Source of the DNA: Archivesica marissinica
Taxonomy: Eukaryota; Mollusca; Bivalvia; Venerida; Vesicomyidae
Direction: 5' to 3'
Length of the DNA stretch: 64,000 bases
Assembly: GCA_014843695.1 (NCBI GenBank)
Contig: CM026401.1
Coordinates: 49,898,430 to 49,962,429, forward strand
A program made the translations under genes and the position numbers. Position 1 is the stretch's first letter. The number at the start of each line of letters is the position of its first letter. Below, one piece after another: positions 23,076 to 32,700 of this stretch. Under the pieces are notes generated by a model that saw only the letters and a program-made list of their open reading frames with translations, was not told where the DNA came from and ran no database searches.

Positions 23076-23076
23076 T

Positions 23077-23308
23077 TAAATTATCATTAATCTAGACAAC
23101 AGAGAGAAATAGACATAGAGTGTTGGAGTGCTTTCTAAAACGTAATTATGGGTACCATTTAACACATTTGTTTTTACCACTCACCTAAAGACGGGAAGCC
23201 ACTTTGAGGCCATAATCTGGTGGTAAAAAACTCGTCTTATACTCGAGTATGTACGGTAGTTAAATAATCATTAATGTCGACAACAGAGAGAAATAGACAT
23301 AGAGTAAT
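23077..23308. repeat. 186-bp direct duplication ending beside a donor
   Basis: 'aacagagagaaatagacata' and flanks occur at 23077-23122 and again at 23263-23308. The second copy ends 8 bp before the donor of the LDLa exon at 23317. Confidence 0.8.
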
Positions 23309-23316
23309 GAACTTAC

Positions 23317-23424
23317 GGCAGTCTTGCTCATCCGAGCGATCCCGGCAGTCAACCTGACCGTCACACTTTTTCGCCTCGTCTATACAGTCGCCATTCAAAC
23401 ACTGGAACTCTCCCGACCGACAAG
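23317..23424 (-). CDS. HSPG2: Perlecan-like exon: LDLa
   Basis: A 108-bp phase 1-1 exon of minimal LDLa length (36 codons): [13 protein letters not shown] then [16 protein letters not shown], all six cysteines and a complete SDE cage. The acceptor is TGTGCTTGCAG and the donor is C|GTAAGTTC. Confidence 0.94.
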
Positions 23425-23458
23425 CTGCAAGCACAAGCATAGAGAGTAGAGTATCCAC

Positions 23459-23598
23459 AGCGTGGGGTAACGTGGGCTAGCGTGGGGTAGTGTGGGGTAG
23501 CGTGGGCTAGCATGGGGTAGCATGGGCTAGCGTGGGGTAGTGTGGGTAGCGTGGGCTAGCATGGACTAGCGTGGGGTAGCGTGGACTAGCGTGGCCAC
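23459..23598. repeat. 10/20-bp G-rich repeats
   Basis: GCGTGGGGTAGCGTGGGCTA units begin 35 bp upstream of the LDLa acceptor at 23424. The transcript strand is therefore C-rich (CCCACGCTACCCCAC) immediately before the 3' splice site region. Confidence 0.88.
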
Positions 23599-23679
23599 AG
23601 AAAACCAACTCACTAGTGAATGAAGCTGTACAGTATTTTATAAAGAGTATATCCAATTGGCACCGACAGCTTCGTCCAT

Positions 23680-23855
23680 ACAGCCACTTTCCAGCTATTA
23701 TTGGATGCCACTTCGAGCAGTATTTCAGATGTGGGCAGGTACCGTGGTTGAACCACCGACCTTCCGCAAGCCTGCTGGATAGCTTCTTCACATGAAACAA
23801 TCCGAGAACCCCACCTCAACCAGTCAGCAACGGAGACCCTCTGTATCAAATTTTG
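23680..23855 (-). mobile_element. SINE-3 copy, 5'-truncated
   Basis: Body landmarks CAGCTATTATTGG, 'gcagtatttcaga' and 'cttcttcacatgaaacaatc' are present. The tRNA-like head is short and eroded. Confidence 0.65.
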
Positions 23856-23999
23856 AAAGTTCATTGTTGCACTTAGTGACATCTGTTCCCAATTGATTTT
23901 ATTTTCACTCACTTCAGCCACTATTTTACATCATTCAGTTACCCCACCCATCAACATATACATGCTTGTTTGTTTTTGGGGATTAATATTAAGTCATAT

Positions 24000-24876
24000 C
24001 CAGGGCTAGAATTTAACTTTTTTGTGCACTTGCACATTTTTGCGAGTACCTAAATTGTCAACTCGCAATAGTTGAATTCTTCTCGCAATTTTTATAATAA
24101 TGTCATTTTATTTTTCAATTAGATCTACTTGTGTTTGGTCAAACTGTCGGAAGCGGACCGTTTCATCTCAATGTTCAGTTTTTATTGTTTTTGGAGATGG
24201 GCAAATTGTCTTTTTAAGGGCAGAAGCGCCCAACTAGACTCTGGTACATGCACTTGCGATTGTTGCCTCCTCTCACCACTGTTACTGACATTAAAAAATT
24301 GGTTATTTTGGACATTTCGTCTTGGAATATCTACTGCTAGAAAAATTACGTAGACTGGATTTTATTATTGACTCAGATTTTCAATATGCCCACGCCAATT
24401 GGCTCAAAAGGAGCAAAACGAAAAACCAGTCAAACAGTTGTGTTCTACGTAATAGTTTTATGTGTGTTTTCAATGAGAAACCGAAAGTAGACAATCCGGA
24501 ACGTGAATTATACATTTCACAGGTTTTTAATTGAACTCGCAAAATTTTGCTAGTGCCAGAAAGTTCAACTCGCATTTTTGTATTTCTACTCGCAAAATGC
24601 GAGTGTGTGAGTGCTAAATTCGAGCCCTACTCACAAAATTCGAGTGTGTGAGTGCTAAATTCGAGCCCTACTCACAAAATGCGAGTGTGTGAGTGCTAAA
24701 TTCGAGCCCTACTCACAAAATGCGAGTGTGTGAGTGCTAAATTCGAGCCCTACTCACAAAATGCGAGTGTGTGAGTGCTAAATTCGAGCCCTACTCACAA
24801 AATGCGAGTGTGTGAGTGCTAAATTCGAGCCCTACTCACAAAATGCGAGTGTGTGAGTGCTAAGTTCGAGCCCTGG
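24000..24876. mobile_element. MITE-D inserted in a SINE-3
   Basis: Inverted ends CCAGGGCTAGAATTTA and TAAGTTCGAGCCCTGG are flanked by TCATAT on both sides, the target duplication. TCATAT belongs to the SINE-3 tail. The interior is A/T-rich with no transposase. Its right end is amplified at 24590-24870. Confidence 0.8.
24590..24870. repeat. 41-bp repeat from the MITE-D right end, ~7 copies
   Basis: GAGTGTGTGAGTGCTAAATT then CGAGCCCTACTCAC recurs every 41 bp. Each unit contains the terminal GAGCCCT of MITE-D. Confidence 0.93.
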
Positions 24877-25095
24877 TCATATGGGGACTCTCTAGTTATT
24901 ATGGTGGGGGGAACCATGTTTGGCAGATGCACATCCAGCAGCCACCCTGGTAGAACCACCAACCTTCCACAATCCAGCTGGAGAAGTTCCTAACCATGAA
25001 ATAATTCGACACCCCCAGTGGGATTCGAACCTACAACAGTGAGGGGCAAGTGATTTGAAGTCAACGACAATAATTGAACAGCCACGGGGGCCCCG
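24877..25095 (-). mobile_element. SINE-3 copy, split by MITE-D
   Basis: Main part here, with head GTGGCTGTTCAATTATTGTC on the minus strand; its tail-side remnant (TTTGTTTTTGGGG...AAGTCATAT) lies at about 23965-23999 on the other side of MITE-D. The head ends 35 bp from the donor of the LDLa exon at 25131. Confidence 0.78.
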
Positions 25096-25130
25096 AATTC
25101 TAACAGAAATCACTAGATTTGCAAACTTAC

Positions 25131-25238
25131 GACAAGCGATTTCATCAGAGGAATCATTGCAGTCAATGTGACGGTCGCAGCGTCTGCTGAGATCTATACA
25201 TAGACCATCCCCACACTTGAACTGTTCTTCCGTACATT
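25131..25238 (-). CDS. HSPG2: Perlecan-like exon: LDLa
   Basis: A 108-bp phase 1-1 exon: [13 protein letters not shown] then [16 protein letters not shown], six cysteines and SDE present. The acceptor is ATTGTTTCAG and the donor is C|GTAAGTTTG. Confidence 0.94.
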
Positions 25239-25289
25239 CTGAAACAATACCGTGAAAATACCTCTGAGCAGTGTACATTCATTCGTTTA

Positions 25290-25700
25290 CAGTCAAACCT
25301 GTGTTAGTGGTCACCTATATTAAGCAGCCAACCTGAATTAACCCGTTGCACGCTAGCGGCAGATAAAATCACTTCTGCAAACAGCATAGGACCAGATCAG
25401 ACAGCACAGAATGTGCTGTCTGATCAGGCTCTATGCTGTTTGCTATTCGGATAGTGGAGCTAAAACACTTTGAATAGTAAACAACATAGATCCTGATCAG
25501 ACACGGTGTTACGCCGCGGCTGATCAGATCGATGTTATTTGCAATTGTGATATTATTTACTCAACAGGCAAAGGGTTAAAGTTAAGCAGCCAGTTTCCAG
25601 ATTCCCAATATGTTGTTTTGTTACACATTTTCCGTCTATCAAGCTTAGCAGCAACCGGTACTAAGCAGTCACTTTCTGTGATTCCCTTTGCCGCCTGCTT
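25290..25700. mobile_element. MITE-C copy with MITE-A nested inside
   Basis: The left end CAGTCAAACCTGTGTTAGTG starts at 25290 after TA. The element is broken at 25338-25579 by MITE-A and resumes with GTTAAGCAGCCAGTTTCC. The right end is eroded. Confidence 0.8.
25338..25579. mobile_element. MITE-A copy, complete, nested
   Basis: TTAACCCGTTGCACGCTAGC to CAACAGGCAAAGGGTTAA with duplicated TTAA. It sits inside MITE-C, so it is younger than that copy. Confidence 0.9.
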
Positions 25701-25739
25701 GCGTCTATTATAATATTAATGTGTTATAAAAAAGTTAAA

Positions 25740-26170
25740 ATGGCCGTAAATCCGCCAAAAATCATCTACACAGAATGTGATTACAATATGCACAACTAGA
25801 AATCATATTGATGTTTCATGCCAAGTTTGGTGAACAAAGCAACAAGGCATGTATGAGATAAAGATGGGACAACCTTTGTGTTACATAAATGTTCAAAAGG
25901 CCATAAAATCGCCAAACAACACCCAACTGAAATGGGATTACAATATACACAACTAGACATCATACCACTGCTTCCTGCCACGCTGGGTGAAAGTCCACCA
26001 ATGGAAGGCAAGTTAAACCAAACGGATGCATGGATGGACAGACGAATGGCTACACAAATGGGTACTTATGTGGCAGTCCCATTCTACTCTCCTTTGTTCT
26101 AACAGACACTCAAACATATCAGTTAACCACTAGATCTATCACATTAGTGTGTTCGGAGAGACAGACGGAC
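25740..26170. repeat. Internally duplicated old repeat
   Basis: Two related segments, 'tgtgattacaatatgcacaa' with 'gccaagtttggtgaa' and 'tgggattacaatatacacaa' with 'ccacgctgggtgaaagt', followed by GATGGACAGACG and, at 26160, CAGACGGACAGACGG runs. An old dispersed element of unknown class. Confidence 0.5.
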
Positions 26171-26397
26171 AGACGGAGGGAGACATAACAGGAGGATAAC
26201 ACTCGGACAACCAGCCAGCCAGCCCAACAGAATGTGATTCCTATAATTATAGTCCCCACATTTCAGAAGCATAAATCATGTACAGCGACTCAGTACATCA
26301 TCTTTGACTGAGTTTATAAAATTGTTTAGCAATGTTGATGCCCCACATCAGTGTCTGAAACATAGAAATCTCCATGGATATAGAAATATACCTCACA

Positions 26398-27530
26398 ACA
26401 GTCAATTTCATATAACTCACAACAGTCAATTTCATATAACTCACAACAGTCAAGTACATATAACTCACCACAGTCAATTTCATATAACTCACCAGTCAAG
26501 TACATATAACTCACCAGTCAAGTTCATATAACTCACCACAGTCAATTTCATATAACTCACACCAGTCAAGTTCATATAACTCACACCAGTCAAGTTCATA
26601 TAACTCACACCAGTCAATTTCATATAACTCACACCAGTCAATTTCATATAACTCACACCAGTCAAGTACATATAACTCACACCAGTCAAGTTCATATAAC
26701 TCACAACAGTCAATTTCATATAACTCACACCAGTCAAGTTCATATAACTCACAACAGTCAATTTCATATAACTCACACCAGTCAATTTCATATAACTCAC
26801 ACCAGTCAATTTCATATAACTCACACCAGTCAAGTACATATAACTCACACCAGTCAATTTCATATAACTCACAACAGTCAATTTCATATAACTCACACCA
26901 GTCAATTTCATATAACTCACAACAGTCAAGTACATATAACTCACACCAGTCAATTTCATATAACTCACAACAGTCAATTTCATATAACTCACAACAGTCA
27001 ATTTCATATAACTCACACCAGTCAATTTCATATAACTCACAACAGTCAAGTACATATAACTCACAACAGTCAAGTACATATAACTCACACCAGTCAATTT
27101 CATATAACTCACACCAGTCAAGTTCATATAACTCACACCAGTCAATTTCATATAACTCACACCAGTCAAGTTCATATAACTCACACCAGTCAAGTTCATA
27201 TAACTCACACCAGTCAATTTCATATAACTCACAACAGTCAAGTTCATATAACTCACACCAGTCAAGTTCATATAACTCACACCAGTCAATTTCATATAAC
27301 TCACACCAGTCAAGTACATATAACTCACCAGTCAAGTACATATAACTCACCAGTCAAGTACATATAACTCACCAGTCAAGTTCATATAACTCACCACAGT
27401 CAAGTTCATATAACTCACCAGTCAAGTTCATATAACTCACCAGTCAAGTTCATATAACTCACCACAGTCAAGTTCATATAACTCACCAGTCAAGTTCATA
27501 TAACTCACCAGTCAAGTACATATAACTCAC
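26398..27530 (-). repeat. 24-bp array of an exon/5' splice site junction, ~47 copies
   Basis: On the gene strand the unit is GACTGGTGTGAGTTATATGA plus four bases. The true exon end at 27531 reads GACTGTG|GTGAGTTATATG, so the repeat is a copy of the last coding bases and the donor. Nearly every unit contains GTGAGT. A few units (GACTG|GTGAGT, GACTGTG|GTGAGT) match the real junction more closely. The 8-codon length keeps two minus frames open for 279 codons, which is a shadow. Confidence 0.95.
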
Positions 27531-27644
27531 CACAGTCAAGTTCGTCAGATCGATCAGCACACTCTATATGACCATTGCACCTATATTCAGAGGGCAAACA
27601 TCGACCATCACTGAGGCAGGTGAACTGATCCCGTTTACAACCAG
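27531..27644 (-). CDS. HSPG2: Perlecan-like exon: LDLa bordered by donor array
   Basis: A 114-bp phase 1-1 exon: CKRDQFTCLSDGRC then CNGHIECADRSDELDC, six cysteines and an SDE cage. The acceptor is TTTCTTACAG; the donor is G|GTGAGTTA. It is taken as the last complete exon copy because only here does the junction continue into a full LDLa. Its donor is the first of a long series of similar sites downstream. Confidence 0.92.
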
Positions 27645-28027
27645 CTGTAAGAAATAAATGGCACATAACATAATGTTGATTTTAAAAAAAAAAATGTTTT
27701 ATTAATTTTCCATTACATTCCCACATTTGCAATGTCATGGTATAAATGTTTGGTATAAATGTTTAAATAAATTGTTTATATTTATTTTTATTCCCCCCCC
27801 CCCCCCTCAGATTTGTTTTAATTTTCCACCCTCAGATTTCCCACATTTGAGAAACAGTTTTCGTGGTTGGCAATTTCATGGTATAAATGTTAGATTTTAA
27901 ATAAATTATTTATATATTTTTTAATTTCCCCCCCTCACAATTCCCACATTTAGGACACAGATTTCGTGGTTTATTGCGATTTCGTGGCACAGAGCATCGC
28001 TAAATAACGGATTTGACGTATACTTAC
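27645..28027. other. Short intron with poly-C/poly-A tracts
   Basis: Contains a 10-A run, two C-runs (about 27792-27808 and 27926-27935) and a partial ~150-bp internal duplication ('ttcccacatttgagaaacag' / 'ttcccacatttaggacacag'). Confidence 0.7.
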
Positions 28028-28159
28028 GACAGTCGTCTTCATCGGAGCTATCGGAACAGTCTGTGTAACCATCACAATGAAGACGTTTGTCGATGCATTC
28101 AAGGAATGCGGTCGTAGCACATTGGAAATCACTGAGAGGGCAGCTCGGTGGTGCTGTCG
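28028..28159 (-). CDS. HSPG2: Perlecan-like exon: LDLa with Ala/Pro leader
   Basis: A 132-bp phase 1-1 exon. A TAPPS leader precedes CPLSDFQC; the loop before Cys3 is long (ATTAFLEC) and the end is CDGYTDCSDSSDEDDC. The acceptor is GTCATTGCAG and the donor is C|GTAAGTATAC. Confidence 0.94.
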
Positions 28160-28261
28160 CTGCAATGACATCATGTAAGAATTTACACGTTTAGTCTAGA
28201 AAATAGATTGGTAACTTGTAAAATGAAAAAGTCCCTTCAGGTAAAATAAAGCAAGCTACCA

Positions 28262-28725
28262 ATGAGAAACATTAGTCAGTTACTGCCCCTGAATACTCCT
28301 AAACATTAGTCAGTTACTGCCCCTGAATACTCCTAAACATTAGTCAGTTACTGCCCCTGAATACTCCTAATAGTACGGTATATTAGTCCTCTTAATTGGT
28401 TTCCTCCGTTTTTATCGCTGTTTCCTTTGCACCACATGTTTTCCATTCTTATGCGTATTCGAGTCTTATAATTATGAAATTATTAAATCTCGACAGATAT
28501 CCTTTAGCATGTCCAATGGATACCTTACTGTAAAAATTGGTTCAATTAATTAACTAATTAACATGATTTTGATAAAATTACATTTATCCTAACTGTGTCT
28601 AGACAACAACAGTAAAAACAAAGGATTCCAACTAAAAGGACCAATATATATTTAGGGATAAACCGGACTTTATCCATCAAGGGAGGTAATAGAAAAACCA
28701 GTAATGTCTCTCATTTACTGAACAA
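28262..28725. mobile_element. Family H MITE-like copy
   Basis: Ends are ATGAGAAACATTAGTCAGTT and CAGTAATGTCTCTCATTT, imperfect inverted repeats. The left terminal 34 bp (AACATTAGTCAGTTACTGCC) is tandemly triplicated at 28270-28370. Confidence 0.68.
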
Positions 28726-28737
28726 CTGTTGTGACAA

Positions 28738-28945
28738 TTGTGATAGAGCAGTGGTAGCGCGTTTGCTTCATGTGTAAGAGACCGAAGTTTGTGCCCGGCT
28801 GTCGCCATTATGATTGTGCCCTTAGACAAGGAACTTAAATTCTACATGGTGATGATGGATTCCATCAGGAATGAGGTCTCGTGAGCGATTAAACTAATGT
28901 TGTATGAAATTCTTTCCCCTTCGATTTAAATAAATTTGTATAAAC
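28738..28945 (+). mobile_element. SINE-4 copy
   Basis: tRNA-like A box ATAGAGCAGTGGTAGCGCG, eroded B box, then 'gatggattccatcaggaatg' and the tail TTTAAATAAATTTGTATAAA. It ends 23 bp from the donor of the LDLa exon at 28969. Confidence 0.75.
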
Positions 28946-28968
28946 TAACAACAGTTGCAACTACTTAC

Positions 28969-29076
28969 GACAGCCGAATTCATCCGATCCATCTTCACAC
29001 TGTCGTACACCATCACACTTCATCCAGCCCTCCACACAGTTACCATCTCGACACTCGAACATCCCCTCTCTACATG
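28969..29076 (-). CDS. HSPG2: Perlecan-like exon: LDLa
   Basis: A 108-bp phase 1-1 exon: CREGMFECRDGNCVEG then CDGVRQCEDGSDEFGC. The acceptor is CTATATTACAG and the donor is C|GTAAGTAG. It is closely related to the exon at 29785-29895 (shared DGNCVEG and QCED.SDE), indicating an exon duplication. Confidence 0.94.
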
Positions 29077-29109
29077 CTGTAATATAGAAAAATACTATAT
29101 ACACTGTAA

Positions 29110-29700
29110 TACATTGTCACAATACCCAATGATCTCAATACCTATTTAGCCATACAATGAACTCAATGCCTCTTTAGTCATACAATGAACTCAATGCCTC
29201 TTTAGTCATACAATGAACTCAATACCTCTTTAGTCATACAATGACCTCAATGCCTCTTTAGTCATACAATGAACTGAATACCTCTTTAGTCATACAATGA
29301 ACTCAATGCCTAATGAACTCAATACCTCTTTAGTCATACAATGAACTCAATACCTCTTTAGTCATACAATGAACGCAATATCTCTTTAGTCATACAATGA
29401 CCTCAATGCCTCTTTAGTCATACAATGAACTCAATACCTCTTTAGTCATACAATGAACTAGATACCTATTTAGTCATACGATGAACTCAATACCTATTTA
29501 GTCATACAATGAACTCAATACCTCTTTAGTCATACAATGAACTCGATACCTATTTAGTCATACAATGAACTCAATACCTATTTAGTCATACAATGCTCTC
29601 AATGCCTCTTTAGCCATACAATGATCTCAATACCTATTTAGCCATAAAATGAACTCAATACCTCTTTAGTCATACGATGAACTCGATACCTATTTAGTCA
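29110..29700. repeat. Minisatellite, 28-bp unit, about 21 copies
   Basis: CTCAATACCTCTTTAGTCAT then ACAATGAA at 28-bp steps. It fills almost the whole intron between the two related LDLa exons. Confidence 0.95.
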
Positions 29701-29784
29701 TACGATGAACTCGATACCTGGTATCCATTACACAATGGAAGCTCTGAGCTATACACTTTGAATTACAAAAAGAGATAAACATAC

Positions 29785-29895
29785 GGCAATTGTCCTCGTC
29801 GGACTGGTCCTCGCACTGCGGTACATCATCGCACCTCATACTCCCTTCAACACAATTTCCATCCGCACATGTATACTGGTCAGTTCTGCATGTTA
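29785..29895 (-). CDS. HSPG2: Perlecan-like exon: LDLa
   Basis: A 111-bp phase 1-1 exon: CRTDQYTCADGNCVEG then CDDVPQCEDQSDEDNC. The acceptor is TTCTTTTTAG, and the donor C|GTATGTTT is a GTATGT site rather than GTAAGT. A sister module of 28969-29076. Confidence 0.93.
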
Positions 29896-29980
29896 CTAAA
29901 AAGAACAAACAAATATTCTCGTCTTCAAATTTGTTAATTGTTGTACTAATGTTGCTGATGCTGCCCACAAAATTGTGATA

Positions 29981-30305
29981 CAGTCAAACCTGTCTTAAGC
30001 ATCCAGCCAATGGAGTCAGAGAAAGTGGCTGCTTAGCACAGGTGGCTGCTTAATAGAGGTCAAATATATAATAAACAACCGATTGGGAATCTGGAAACTG
30101 GCTGATTAATACAGGTTGGCTGCTTAATAGAGGTCAAATATATAATAAACAACCGATTGGGAATCTGGAAACTGGCTGATTATTACAGGTTGGCTGCTTA
30201 ATAGAGGTCAAATATATAATAAACAACCGATTGGGAATCTGGAAACTGGCTGCTTAATACAGGTTGGCTGCTTAATAGAGGTGACCACTAACACAGGTTT
30301 GACTG
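29981..30305. mobile_element. MITE-C copy with internal triplication
   Basis: CAGTCAAACCTGT to ACAGGTTTGACTG, TA on both sides. An inner ~85-bp segment (GGTTGGCTGCTTAATAGAGG then 'tcaaatatataataaacaac') is present three times, lengthening it from ~216 to 325 bp. Confidence 0.9.
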
Positions 30306-30455
30306 TATATTCCTACTATTGGTTCATGAGATGTCGCTTAGTTTCACTATAAGCTGACCTAGATTTTGACCCCGTTCACCTCATTTGACCTCATTTGGTA
30401 GATGTTGTTAGGATGCTATATACCAAAATTTGGAAATATCCCTACAATGTGTGCG

Positions 30456-30749
30456 TGTGTATTTTACATTTACTTATCGTCGCTACCGGTTGCCCATATG
30501 AGCGACGCCTCCTGAAGAGATTATTCATTTTAGATTGTTGGAGGATAGTGCAATGATACAGACAGAGACCCATTCCAGTGTCTCCTCTTGTTCTTCTACG
30601 TGCACGGTGTAAAGCTCCGACACAAGACCTCGGGTTTAACGTCCAACCTGAAAGACTGTTAATTTTATTAGGGTCAGACGGGGGATCGAATCTGCGATCC
30701 CTGGATTACCAGTCCAACGTATTAACCACTGGACTACATATCCGTCTGT
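30456..30749 (-). mobile_element. SINE-1 copy
   Basis: On the minus strand: head with GTGGTTAATACGTTGGACTG and GATTCGATCCC, then 'cctaataaaattaacagtct' and a tail ending in 'cgacgataagtaaatgt'. Eight or so relatives occur in the window. Confidence 0.88.
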
Positions 30750-31272
30750 ATATCCCTACCATGGGTCCATGAGAAGAGGTTGTACGAATGCAATCCTTGC
30801 AGGGCTCAAGCTACACTCAAATGTTTTAGAGAAGTGAGAAAGCGCGTGATTGCGTCATCTAATGGTATAATTTATTAAATTTCAACATAATAGAGTTAAA
30901 ACACCCAATATGACCATTAAATACAATATTTAATAGAAGGAGTGCTTTACAAGGCACAGTGTATCTTATTGGACAATATTTTGTCTGAAAATTGTAAAAA
31001 AATAAAAATAAAATATTTGAATTGGGGGGGGGGGAGAAGTGGTGACCCCAGGGGGGCGAAGTCGGGGTCTCAACGATGACTACTTCGCCATGTTGCCCTC
31101 TAGAATGAGCCCTGAATAGATGGATGCAGCATGGTCCCCAATGACAAACATTTATTTGACAAGCAAGATACATACCACTAACCACACTGCATACCACCAA
31201 ACTCAACCTCAGCAGAGAAGTCCAAACATTAAAGATGACCATAACATTTTGTCTTGTTTGGGATACACAAGT
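30750..31272. other. Intron, no recognised gene feature
   Basis: A/T-rich, with a 10-G run at about 31024. ORFs here lack splice or domain support. Confidence 0.5.
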
Positions 31273-32584
31273 CATTACCCCAACTTCAGATCCTCACATT
31301 GAAGACAACTGTCGACAGTCACATATCGTCTAGGATACATACCTCTACACCCAACTTCAGATCCTCACATTGAAGACAACTGTCGACAGTCACATATTGT
31401 CTAGGATAAATACCTCTACACCCAACTTCATCAGACAGATCCTCACAATGAAAACAACTGTCGACAGTCACATATCGTCTGGGATACATACTGCCACACC
31501 CAATTTCATCAGACAGATCCTCACATTGAAGACGACTGTCGACAGTCACATATCGTCTAGGATACATACCTCCACACCCAACTTCATCAGACAGATCCTC
31601 ATATTGAAGACGACTGTCGACAGTCACATATCGTCTAGGATACATACCTCCACACCCAACTTCATCAGACAGATCCTCACATTGAAGACGACTGTCGACA
31701 GTCACATATCGTCTAGGATACATACCTCTACACCCAAACTTCATCAGACAGATCCTCACATTGAAGACGACTGTCGACAGTCACATATTGTCTAGGATAC
31801 ATACTGCCACACCCAACTTCATCAGACAGATCCTCACATTGAAGACAACTGTCGACAGTCACATATCGGCTAGGATACATACCTCTACACCCAACTTCAT
31901 CAGACAGATCCTCACAATGAAGACAACTGTCGACAGTCACATATCGTCTGGGATACATACTGCCACACCCAACTTCATCAGACAGATCCTCACATTGAAG
32001 ACAACTGTCGACAGTCACATATCGGCTAGGATACATACCTCTACACCCAACTTCATCAGACAGATCCTCACAATGAAGACAACTGTCGACAGTCACATAT
32101 CGTCTGGGATACATACTGCCACACCCAACTTCATCAGACAGATCCTCACATTGAAGACGACTGTCGACAGTCACATATCATCTAGGATACATACCTCCAC
32201 ACCCAACTTCATCAGACAGATCCTCACATTGAAGATGACTGTCGACAGTCACATATCGTCTAGGATACATACCTCCATACCCAACTTCATCAGACAGATC
32301 CTCACATTGAAGATGACTGTCAACAGTCACATATCGTCTAGGATACATACCTCCACACCCAACTTCATCAGACAGATCCTCACAATGAAGACAACTGTCG
32401 ACAGTCACATATCGTCTGGGATACATACTGCCACACCCAACTTCATCAGACAGATCCTCACATTGAAGACGACTGTCGACAGTCACATATCGTCTAGGAT
32501 ACATACCTCTACACCCAACTTCATCAGACAGATCCTCACATTGAAGACAACTGTCGACAGTCACATATCGTCTAGGATACATAC
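31273..32584 (-). repeat. 78-bp array of an LDLa exon end plus donor, ~17 copies
   Basis: Each unit on the gene strand encodes CEDLSDEVGC, then G|GTATGTATCC (the donor of the exon at 32585), then ~40 bp of intron (TATGTGACTGTCGACAGTC) that runs straight back into CAATGTGAGGATCTG. The length is exactly 26 codons and most units have no stop, so conceptual reading alternates the LDLa tail with a peptide like MYPRRYVTVDS. The leftmost copies (31273-31420) lack part of the exon piece. Confidence 0.96.
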
Positions 32585-32695
32585 CTCTACACCCAACTTC
32601 ATCAGACAGATCCTCACATTGGGGACGGCCGTCACATCTCATCTGGTCTGGGATACATGATTTGTCCGCACATTGCCACTTTCCAACAGCGCAAC
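32585..32695 (-). CDS. HSPG2: Perlecan-like exon: LDLa bordered by 78-bp donor array
   Basis: A 111-bp phase 1-1 exon: CAVGKWQCADKSC then CDGRPQCEDLSDEVGC. The acceptor is GTTTGTTTGTCAG and the donor is GAG|GTATGT, giving a downstream Gly/Arg. It is the only unit of the region with a complete N-terminal half and acceptor; all downstream copies hold just the last ~34 coding bases. Confidence 0.93.
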
Positions 32696-32700
32696 CTGAC

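Noticed and set aside
24129..24353. 74-codon ORF as a transposase remnant in MITE-D
   Set aside because: No recognisable catalytic or DNA-binding motif; composition is that of random A/T-rich DNA.
24892..25278. 128-codon ORF extending the LDLa exon
   Set aside because: The extension runs past a GTAAGT donor into a SINE-3, so only 25131-25238 is coding.
26489..27350. 279-codon minus-strand ORFs (cycles such as MKLTGVSY)
   Set aside because: The frame is open only because the unit is 24 bp without a stop. There is no initiation context, signal or domain. It is an intronic copy of an exon/donor junction.
31761..32660. 299-codon plus-strand ORF of a 26-residue repeat
   Set aside because: Antisense shadow of the 78-bp exon-end array; the coding information (SDE motif) is on the minus strand.
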